6,708 nt of DNA from Hyphomicrobium sp. GTDB lineage: Bacteria > Pseudomonadota > Alphaproteobacteria > Rhizobiales > Hyphomicrobiaceae. Below are positions 1-5,597 of the stretch, one piece after another; within the stretch, counting starts at the first letter, position 1; every line of letters starts with the position of its first letter. A program made the translations under genes and the position numbers. Under the pieces are notes generated by a model. It was not told where the DNA came from, did not search any database, and saw only the letters and a list, made by a program, of their open reading frames with translations. Where the stretch lies: positions 1-6,708 of the forward strand of contig JAICLG010000169.1 of NCBI GenBank assembly GCA_025927515.1, written 5' to 3'.

Positions 1-2648
1 ATCGTCTTCGAGATCGCGCCCGAGATGAACGGCTGCGACGCCGCCATCATGCGGATGTGGCTCTCGACCGAGAGATACCGCTTGCCCTTGCGCCCGCACG
101 GGTTGGCGCAGTCGAACACCGGCAGGTGCTCGGCCTTCAAGTGCGGCGCGCCTTCGAGCGTCATGGCTCCGCAGACATGCTCGTTCGCGGCTTCGACGTC
201 TTTCTTCGAGAAGCCGAGGTGCGCGAAGATGTCGAACGTCGGATCGTTCAGCTTCTCCGCCGGAACGCGCAGCGTATCGGTCAGGAACGCGTCGCCAAGC
301 GTCCAGCGGTTGAACACGAACTTGATGTCGAATGCCGTTGCCAGGCTCTTTTCGATTTTCGCCAGAGCGTCATCGGTGAAACCCTTGGCCTTGAGCGTCG
401 CGCTGTTGATGGCCGGAGCTTGCGCCAGCGACGCGTGCCCGACGGCGTAGGCTTCGATCTCGGCAATCTCGCTTTCACGGTAGCCGAGCCCGCGCAGCGC
501 TTCCGGAACCGATTGGTTGATGATTTTGAAATAGCCACCGCCAGCCAGCTTCTTGAATTTTACGAGCGCAAAGTCCGGCTCGATGCCGGTCGTATCGCAA
601 TCCATCACGAGACCGATCGTGCCCGTCGGCGCAACGACGGTCGCCTGCGCGTTGCGGTAGCCGTGATTTTCGCCGAGTTCGAGCGCGCGATCCCAGGCGC
701 GCTTGGCAGCCTCACCAAGCCGCCGGTCTTTGAGAGAGACGTGGTCGAGCGGAACCGGGACAGTCGCGAGCTTCTCATAACCTTCGGCATCGCCATGCGC
801 CGCGCGCCGATGATTGCGCATCACGCGCAGCATGTCGTCGGCATTCGGCTCGTAGCCGGGGAAGGCGCCAAGCTCTTGGGCCATCTCCGCGCTCGTCGCG
901 TAGGAGACGCCGGTCATGATCGCAGAGATCGCACCGCAGATCGCGCGGCCTTCGGTGGAGTCGTAAGGAATGCCGGCCGACATAAGCAGGCCGCCGATGT
1001 TCGCGAAACCAAGACCCAAGGTCCGGTAGCGATAGCTGAGCTCGGCGATCCGACGCGACGGGAACTGCGCCATCAGCACGGAAATTTCGAGCACGATGGT
1101 CCACAGCCGGCAGCCGTGTTCGTACGCCTCGATGTCGAACGACTTGTCCTCGCGACGGAAGCGCAGAAGATTGAGCGATGCGAGGTTGCACGCCGTATCG
1201 TCGAGGAACATGTATTCCGAGCAGGGGTTCGATGCGCGGATCGGACCTGACTGCGGGCATGTGTGCCAATCGTTGATCGTCGTGTGGAACTGAATGCCGG
1301 GATCGGCCGACGCCCACGCCGCGAAGCCGATCTGCTCCCAGAGATCGCGCGCCTTGATCGTCTTGGTCACCTTGTTGCCGATGCGGGACGTCAGGTTCCA
1401 GTCTTTGTCCTGCGAAACGGAATTCAGGAACTCGTCCGTCACGCGCACCGAATTGTTCGAGTTCTGGCCCGCGACCGTGAGGTAGGCTTCGCTATCCCAG
1501 TCGGTATCGTAGGTATCGAAGGAAATGTCTTTGTAACCCTGCCGCGCAAACTGGATGACGCGCAGGATGTAGTTCTGCGGAACGCCGTCGCGCTTGGCTT
1601 CGCGGATGGCAAGCTTGAGCTTCGGGTTCTTCAGCGGATCGAAGCAGGCCTCGCCTTCCGCCTCGCAGTTGACGCAAGCCTTCATCACGGCCTTGAGCCG
1701 CTTCTGGCAGATCTTGGAGCCTGTCACCAGCGCCGCAACCTTCTGCTCCTCGCGCACCTTCCAGGTGATGTATTCCTCGATATCCGGATGATCGACATCG
1801 ACGACGACCATCTTCGCCGCGCGCCGCGTCGTGCCGCCCGACTTGATCGCGCCCGCCGCGCGGTCGCCGATCTTCAGAAAGCTCATCAGGCCTGACGAAC
1901 GTCCGCCACCGGAGAGCCTTTCGTTGGCGCCACGCAGCGATGAGAAGTTCGATCCTGTGCCCGAGCCGTACTTGAACAGCCGCGCTTCGCGGACCCAGAG
2001 ATCCATGATGCCGCCTTCGTTGACGAGATCGTCACCGACCGACTGGATGAAGCAGGCGTGGGGCTGCGGATGTTCGTAGGCGGAACTCGACTGCACGAGT
2101 TCGCCGGTCTGATAGTCGACATACATGTGACCTTGGCCGGGCCCGTCGATGCCATAAGCCCAGTGCAGACCCGTGTTGAACCACTGCGGCGAGTTCGGCG
2201 CCGCCATTTGCATCGCCAGCATGTAGCGAAGCTCGTCGAAGAACGTTTGCGCGTCGTCTTCCGACGAGAAGTAGCTGCCCTTCCAGCCCCAATAGGTCCA
2301 GGTGCCGGCGAGACGGTCGAAGACCTGGCGCGCGTCCGATTCGCCGCCGAAGCGCTCGGCTTCCGGGAGTTCTGCGAGCGCGGCTTCGTCCGGAGTGGAA
2401 CGCCACAGCCACGACGGAACTTGCGTTTCTTCACAACGCTTCAGTCGCCGGGCGACGCCCGCCTTGCGGAAATATTTCTGCGCCAGGATATCAGCTGCAA
2501 CCTGACTGAAGTGCTCGGGAACATCGAAGCCTTTGAGGCTGAAGACGACGGAACCGTCGGGGTTCTTGATCTCGGACGTCGCGCGCCGGAACGGGATTGA
2601 GGCGTAAGGCGAGAGACCGGCTTTGGTGAAACGCCGCGTGATCTTCAT
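1..2648 (-). CDS. nrdJ: Vitamin B12-dependent (class II) ribonucleoside-diphosphate reductase, 3' end cut by window edge
   Basis: This enzyme reduces ribonucleotides to deoxyribonucleotides in the cytoplasm, using adenosylcobalamin to generate the thiyl radical, so it needs no oxygen and no separate radical subunit. The frame is open from the ATG at 2648 to the window edge (882 codons), starting MKITRRFTKAG. Landmarks by residue: C199 in HACFIQSV, one of the redox-active cysteine pair; N474, C476 and E478 in NPCSEYM, where C476 is the expected thiyl-radical cysteine; C487 in ACNLASLNL, the partner cysteine; and PTGTIG at 674-679, part of the conserved substrate-binding core. These assignments come from alignment by eye to known reductases. 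A cysteine-rich insert (C314, C325, C328, C335) lies between core blocks. Alphaproteobacterial NrdJ is about 1,200 residues, so the C-terminal part, with the expected thiol-relay cysteines, is missing only because the window ends. AGGGGG at 2657-2662, 8 nt before the ATG, supports the start. It is transcribed divergently from the NDUFA12-family gene. Confidence 0.97.
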   Translation of the reverse strand, partial: MKITRRFTKAGLSPYASIPFRRATSEIKNPDGSVVFSLKGFDVPEHFSQVAADILAQKYFRKAGVARRLKRCEETQVPSWLWRSTPDEAALAELPEAERFGGESDARQVFDRLAGTWTYWGWKGSYFSSEDDAQTFFDELRYMLAMQMAAPNSPQWFNTGLHWAYGIDGPGQGHMYVDYQTGELVQSSSAYEHPQPHACFIQSVGDDLVNEGGIMDLWVREARLFKYGSGTGSNFSSLRGANERLSGGGRSSGLMSFLKIGDRAAGAIKSGGTTRRAAKMVVVDVDHPDIEEYITWKVREEQKVAALVTGSKICQKRLKAVMKACVNCEAEGEACFDPLKNPKLKLAIREAKRDGVPQNYILRVIQFARQGYKDISFDTYDTDWDSEAYLTVAGQNSNNSVRVTDEFLNSVSQDKDWNLTSRIGNKVTKTIKARDLWEQIGFAAWASADPGIQFHTTINDWHTCPQSGPIRASNPCSEYMFLDDTACNLASLNLLRFRREDKSFDIEAYEHGCRLWTIVLEISVLMAQFPSRRIAELSYRYRTLGLGFANIGGLLMSAGIPYDSTEGRAICGAISAIMTGVSYATSAEMAQELGAFPGYEPNADDMLRVMRNHRRAAHGDAEGYEKLATVPVPLDHVSLKDRRLGEAAKRAWDRALELGENHGYRNAQATVVAPTGTIGLVMDCDTTGIEPDFALVKFKKLAGGGYFKIINQSVPEALRGLGYRESEIAEIEAYAVGHASLAQAPAINSATLKAKGFTDDALAKIEKSLATAFDIKFVFNRWTLGDAFLTDTLRVPAEKLNDPTFDIFAHLGFSKKDVEAANEHVCGAMTLEGAPHLKAEHLPVFDCANPCGRKGKRYLSVESHIRMMAASQPFISGAISKT

Positions 2649-2656
2649 AGAGTATG

Positions 2657-2662
2657 CCCCCT
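2657..2662 (-). promoter_or_regulatory. Ribosome binding site of nrdJ
   Basis: On the minus strand AGGGGG lies 8 nt upstream of the nrdJ ATG. This supports the 2648 start, as does the recognisable NrdJ N-terminus that begins there. Confidence 0.75.
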
Positions 2663-2759
2663 GGTATGCGGGACGCGTGAGCGAAATACGCCCCCGCATC
2701 GTATGTTTGTCTGAATCGCCTTGCCCCCGGAACCTGCATTCCCGGCAACGCAGCGCATG

Positions 2760-2798
2760 AAAAAACGTGAAACGCCGACCCAACTTTTCCTTCCACGT
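2760..2798 (-). promoter_or_regulatory. Terminator-like stem-loop with U-run in the nrdJ leader
   Basis: Read on the minus strand, ACGTGGAA (2798-2791) pairs with TTTCACGT (2772-2765) as an 8-bp stem with one G-U pair. The loop is 18 nt, and the stem runs directly into six T residues (2765-2760, sharing one base with the stem). This has the form of an intrinsic terminator about 110 nt before the nrdJ start. The stem is only moderately stable. A competing stem using 2797-2804 and 2773-2779 overlaps it. Attenuation of nrdJ is a possibility, not a demonstrated function. Confidence 0.4.
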
Positions 2799-3033
2799 CG
2801 GGCGCACTTTCCCGCACCAGCGATGACGGCCCGAAAGACCGTTTCCCGCCGGCGTTTTGCCGACCCGAACGACGCGATGGCCTAGAGCTCTCGGTAAACA
2901 CTCGGGAGCTATCCAGGCGCGAAGGAAGGTGTCCCGACCGCGCGAACTGAACTCAACGATGAACCAAGCTCGGTGTCCCTCAACACCACGCTGGAGTTGT
3001 CCGGCGCGAAGGTGGTGGCCCACAATCGGCCGC

Positions 3034-3054
3034 GGCTGCCGCAGGGCTGCCGCA
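3034..3054. repeat. Short tandem repeat, two copies of GGCTGCCGCA
   Basis: GGCTGCCGCA occurs at 3034-3043 and again at 3045-3054, an 11-bp period. The same stretch can fold on itself: GCGGCTGCC at 3032-3040 pairs with GGCTGCCGC at 3045-3053, with one central mismatch. It lies within the presumed nrdJ leader. No function is implied by the sequence alone. Confidence 0.6.
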
Positions 3055-3098
3055 TACCCGGAAAGCTAGGACGATTCGTGCCGTCCGTCATCGATTTT

Positions 3099-3145
3099 GA
3101 AATAGATATTGCGGTAGCAGAGGCAACCGATACTATATGTAGTGG
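3099..3145. promoter_or_regulatory. Candidate tandem NrdR boxes (operator) upstream of nrdJ
   Basis: NrdR is the ATP-cone zinc-ribbon repressor of bacterial ribonucleotide reductase genes. It binds paired 16-bp boxes, with a consensus I recall as close to ACACWATATWTWGTGT. ATACTATATGTAGTGG at 3130-3145 matches 13 of 16 positions. GAAATAGATATTGCGG at 3099-3114 matches 10 of 16. The offset between boxes is 31 bp, about three helical turns, the usual spacing for this regulator. They form an AT-rich patch in GC-rich surroundings. The boxes lie 450-500 bp from nrdJ and about 250 bp from the NDUFA12-family start. The most likely target is nrdJ, by its family. Confidence 0.58.
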
Positions 3146-3392
3146 TGTGGACAACTTGCCAGCGCACCGTCATCTGAGCCCATTGTTGCGGGATTTTTGC
3201 AGGCGGCTGGGTCGCTGAACCGGTGTGGACGAGGTAGGATATCGCCGATTTCGGTCGCTGCTCGCCTTGAGCTTAGTGCGATTCCATAGCGCGGCTGTTG
3301 CTCTGCTGCATCGACGCACACACGTCTGGACATCAGCCGTGCGGTGCAGCTAAGTCGATGGACATCAAGCTCAGCAAAGGGGCCCGCGAAAC

Positions 3393-3791
3393 ATGGGTTT
3401 GTTCAGCGAGATTTTCGCGTGGTGGGGTGGCAACACCTGGGGCACACGATTTTTCACCTGGCGCAAGGGAAAGCTCGTCGGAGAGGATGATTTCGGCAAC
3501 CGCTACTACGTACAGAAGAGCGGCGTTGGACCGCTCGGCGTACCGGCGCGCTGGGTGACATATGCGAAGCTCTCCGAAGCGAGCCAAATCCCGCCCGAGT
3601 GGCACGGCTGGATGCATCATACGGTAGACACTCCGCCGAGCGAGGAGCGCTATCAGCCGAAGCATTGGCAGCGGCGGCACGAGATGAACTGGACCGGTAC
3701 GCCGCGTGCATACCGGCCGAAAGGTTCGATCCTCGGCAAGGGCAAACGGGCCAAGTCGACCACCGATTACCAGGCATGGCGGCCGCGCTGA
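3393..3791 (+). CDS. NDUFA12-family NADH:ubiquinone oxidoreductase accessory subunit
   Basis: This 132-residue protein is the bacterial homologue of mitochondrial complex I subunit NDUFA12 (B17.2), an accessory subunit on the matrix-side arm of NADH dehydrogenase. In bacteria it is typical of alphaproteobacteria. The family pattern runs the whole length: an N-terminal WWGGNTWGTRFFTWRKG segment (10-26), VGEDDFGNRYY (29-39), RWVTY (53-57), SQIPPEWHGWMHH (64-76) and TGTPRAYRPKGS (101-112). The C-terminal tail is basic. There is no signal peptide or membrane segment, so it is probably cytoplasmic and peripheral on complex I. AAAGGGG at 3376-3382 precedes the ATG by 10 nt. No nuo genes are nearby, so it sits apart from the core complex I operon within this window. 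A DUF2155 gene follows on the same strand, but a terminator intervenes. Confidence 0.96.
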   Translation: MGLFSEIFAWWGGNTWGTRFFTWRKGKLVGEDDFGNRYYVQKSGVGPLGVPARWVTYAKLSEASQIPPEWHGWMHHTVDTPPSEERYQPKHWQRRHEMNWTGTPRAYRPKGSILGKGKRAKSTTDYQAWRPR

Positions 3792-3793
3792 CC

Positions 3794-3820
3794 GGGCGAT
3801 CTGAAAATCGCCCCCTTTTT
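3794..3820 (+). terminator. Intrinsic terminator after the NDUFA12-family gene
   Basis: GGGCGAT (3794-3800) and ATCGCCC (3807-3813) form a perfect 7-bp GC-rich stem with a 6-nt loop, followed by CC and five T residues (3816-3820). It begins 2 bp after the TGA stop. It would end or reduce transcription before the DUF2155 gene, which starts 27 nt beyond the T-run by the longest reading. Confidence 0.78.
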
Positions 3821-3846
3821 GCGCCAGCTATCTGTCGCGAACGAAC

Positions 3847-4434
3847 ATGCCGCCGGTGGATCTGCACTTGATACGATTTACGCTTTCGCGCCACGAACGC
3901 TTGGGGCAACAGCCGGGATTGGCTTCCACGGCCGTCCGCGCATTGTCGCTCACCGGCGTTATCGTGGCCGCCACGGCGATTCCCGCCAGTGCGGAGCGCA
4001 TCCAAAACGAAGTCGCCGTTTTTTCAGCGCTCGACAAGGTCACGGCGCGTATTTCGAAATTCAAAGTCGAACTCAACAAGACGGTCACGTTCGGCGCGTT
4101 GAGCGTGACGCCGCGCGCCTGCTACTCGAGCCCGGCGACGGAAGAGCCAAAGACGGACACGTTTGTGGAAGTCGACGAAAAGCAACTCGATGGCACCGAA
4201 AAGCGCATTTTCACCGGATGGATGTTTGCCGAAAGTCCCGGCATCTACGGCCTCGAGCATCCCACGTACGACGTCTGGCTGACAGAGTGCGAAAATCCCG
4301 TGCGCTCGACCGCGGCGCAAGGATCCGCTCAGGCACAGCCTCCTGCTAATGGCGACAACGCGGCGGCTGCGGCTCCGCCGCAGGACGCCAATAACGGATT
4401 GCCCCAGGATTATCGTCGTCGCGTCCGGCGCTGA
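3847..4434 (+). CDS. DUF2155 domain-containing exported protein
   Basis: This frame encodes 195 residues from the ATG. The DUF2155 domain spans about residues 55-150. Recognisable blocks are AVFSALDKVTARISKF (57-72), the TVTFGALSVTPRACY stretch (79-93), PKTDTFVEVDE (101-111), RIFTGWMFAESPGIYGLEHP (120-139) and YDVWLTEC (141-148). The molecular function of the family is unknown. Residues 30-49 form a hydrophobic segment ending ASA before E50, a probable Sec signal peptide cleaved after A49, so the product is likely periplasmic. C92 and C148 could form a disulphide. The tail (155-187) is Ala/Pro/Gln-rich and ends in basic residues. The ATG at 3847 has no clear Shine-Dalgarno and gives an unusually long 30-residue stretch before the hydrophobic core. 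A TTG at 3919 would give a standard 25-residue signal peptide and is a real alternative. The domain call is firm; the start is not. The NDUFA12/DUF2155 adjacency is, as I recall, common in alphaproteobacteria. Confidence 0.92.
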   Translation: MPPVDLHLIRFTLSRHERLGQQPGLASTAVRALSLTGVIVAATAIPASAERIQNEVAVFSALDKVTARISKFKVELNKTVTFGALSVTPRACYSSPATEEPKTDTFVEVDEKQLDGTEKRIFTGWMFAESPGIYGLEHPTYDVWLTECENPVRSTAAQGSAQAQPPANGDNAAAAAPPQDANNGLPQDYRRRVRR

Positions 4435-4447
4435 CGGCTTCGAACAT

Positions 4448-5500
4448 TTAATGCTGCGCTTTGAGCAGGCGTGCGGCCTTGGGCGCGAAGTATGTCAGCA
4501 CGCCGGATGCGCCCGCGCGCCTGAAGGCTAGCAGGCTCTCGATCATCGTCTTCTCTTCGTCGAGCCAGCCTTTTTCGAAGGCGGCCGCGAGCATCGCGTA
4601 TTCGCCCGACACCTGATACGCGAACGTCGGGACCTTGAACGTCTCCGACACACGGCGGACGACATCGAGATAGGGAAGCCCCGGCTTCACCATCACCATG
4701 TCGGCACCTTCCGAGAGATCGAGCGCGACCTCGCGCAGCGCCTCGTCCGTATTCCCCGGGTCCATCTGGTACGTGCGTTTGTCGCCCTTCAGAAAGCCCG
4801 CCGATCCAACGGCGTCCCGGAAAGGTCCATAGAAGGCGCTCGCGTACTTGGCGGCGTAGGACATGATCTGTGTATTCTGAAAGCCGCCCGCTTCCAAGGC
4901 TGACCGTATCGCAGCGATCCGGCCGTCCATCATGTCGGAGGGCGCCAGCACGTCGGCGCCGGCTTCGGCCTGCACGAGTGCTTGCTTGACCAGCGCGGCA
5001 TTGGTTTCGTCATTGACGATTTCGTCGCCGACGAGCAGGCCGTCGTGACCATGGCTGGTGTAGGGGTCGAGCGCCACGTCGAGGATGATGCCGATGTCGA
5101 GGCCTGCCGCTTTGATGGCGCGTGTCGCGCGGCAGACAAGATTGTCGGCATTGAAGGCTTCACGTGCATCGTCCGACCGCTTTGCCGGATCGGTGAACGG
5201 AAAAAGTGCGACGGCTGGAATGCCAAGCGCGACGGCTTCCTTCGCAGCCTCCACGATCAGATCGACGCTCAAGCGTTCGACGCCGGGCATAGAAGCCACG
5301 GGCACGCGCTTGTCTTTACCCGCGATGACGAACATGGGCCAGATGAGATCGCGCGCCGAAAGGCGATGCTCGGCGACGAGTTCCCGCGCCCAGGGCGCTT
5401 TGCGGTTGCGGCGCATCCGAACCGAGGGGAATTGACCGGCCGGCGCTCCCGTAGACGTAGCATCGGCATTGGCAGCGGGTAAGCGTGATCGGATGGACAT
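4448..5500 (-). CDS. hemB: Delta-aminolevulinic acid dehydratase (porphobilinogen synthase)
   Basis: HemB condenses two 5-aminolevulinate molecules to porphobilinogen in the cytoplasm, the first common step toward haem, chlorophyll and cobalamin. The 350-residue length fits the family. Active-site lysines are K218 in SYAAKYASAFYGPFRDA and K272 in MVMVKPGLPYLD; the latter is the expected Schiff-base residue. The metal loop at 141-154 (DVALDPYTSHGHDG) has D141, A143, D145 and D153 where zinc-dependent enzymes carry cysteines, so this is the aspartate-rich, magnesium-type variant common in alphaproteobacteria and pseudomonads. QVSGEYAM (296-303) and the C-terminal SGVLTYFAPKAA (332-343) are also typical. 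The first 25 residues are a variable extension. The ATG at 5500 follows AAAGG with a 5-nt gap. The stop is 13 bp from the convergent DUF2155 stop. An extensin-family gene lies 97 bp upstream on the same strand, so co-transcription is possible. Confidence 0.98.
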   Translation of the reverse strand: MSIRSRLPAANADATSTGAPAGQFPSVRMRRNRKAPWARELVAEHRLSARDLIWPMFVIAGKDKRVPVASMPGVERLSVDLIVEAAKEAVALGIPAVALFPFTDPAKRSDDAREAFNADNLVCRATRAIKAAGLDIGIILDVALDPYTSHGHDGLLVGDEIVNDETNAALVKQALVQAEAGADVLAPSDMMDGRIAAIRSALEAGGFQNTQIMSYAAKYASAFYGPFRDAVGSAGFLKGDKRTYQMDPGNTDEALREVALDLSEGADMVMVKPGLPYLDVVRRVSETFKVPTFAYQVSGEYAMLAAAFEKGWLDEEKTMIESLLAFRRAGASGVLTYFAPKAARLLKAQH

Positions 5501-5548
5501 CGGAGCCTTTCAGGCGCACTTCGGAAATCTGGCCGACATTGGGCATGA

Positions 5549-5596
5549 CCCGGCTGGCAACGCAAGCCGTTCGCCGCGATCCTGCGTTGCGCCGGG
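5549..5596 (-). repeat. Long inverted repeat / stem-loop between the extensin-family gene and hemB
   Basis: TGCGTTGCGCCGGG at 5583-5596 is complementary to CCCGGC (5549-5554) plus GCAACGCA (5557-5564). This gives 14 base pairs interrupted by a 2-nt bulge (5555-5556) around an 18-nt loop. On the minus strand it begins 1 nt after the TAA of the extensin-family gene. No T-run follows, so it is not a canonical intrinsic terminator. It may be a pausing, processing or 3'-end-protecting structure separating the two transcripts' fates. Confidence 0.7.
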
Positions 5597-5597
5597 C

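Larger units (their letters stand above)
2649..3392. other. Long divergent intergenic region between nrdJ and the NDUFA12-family gene
   Basis: These 744 bp contain no reading frame with a recognisable product. The short frames on both strands (for example 2909-3154 minus and 2973-3218 plus) lack a convincing ribosome binding site and resemble no family I know. The region holds a candidate NrdR operator (3099-3145), a terminator-like stem-loop on the nrdJ side (2760-2798), a short tandem repeat (3034-3054) and paired direct and inverted repeats just upstream of the NDUFA12-family start (3305-3367). I looked for tRNA signatures and for the conserved B12 box of a cobalamin riboswitch and found neither. 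I could not identify an unambiguous -35/-10 pair for either gene. Confidence 0.7.

Noticed and set aside
57..1250. A 397-codon plus-strand open frame, with another at 1263-1895, opposite nrdJ
   Set aside because: They lie antisense to a clearly recognised nrdJ, are Arg/Val-rich in the way antisense frames of GC-rich genes usually are, and match no family I know.
2058..2600. Plus-strand open frame of 180 codons opposite the nrdJ 5' part
   Set aside because: It is fully within nrdJ on the other strand, with no ribosome binding site or recognisable domain.
2649..3130. Cobalamin riboswitch in the nrdJ leader
   Set aside because: The idea fits a B12-dependent enzyme, but I could not find the conserved B12 box or the other core segments on the minus strand.
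2909..3218. Short frames in the nrdJ/NDUFA12 intergenic region (2909-3154 minus, 2973-3218 plus)
   Set aside because: They overlap each other on opposite strands, lack a convincing ribosome binding site and have no recognisable sequence; the minus frame also runs across the candidate NrdR boxes.
4360..4381. 7-bp GC inverted repeat near the 3' end of the DUF2155 gene
   Set aside because: It falls in GCG/GCC-rich codons of an Ala/Pro tail, where such pairing arises easily; there is no T-run.
4435..4447. Bidirectional terminator between the convergent DUF2155 gene and hemB
   Set aside because: The gap is only 13 bp and no stem-loop with T-runs is visible in it or at the flanking gene ends.
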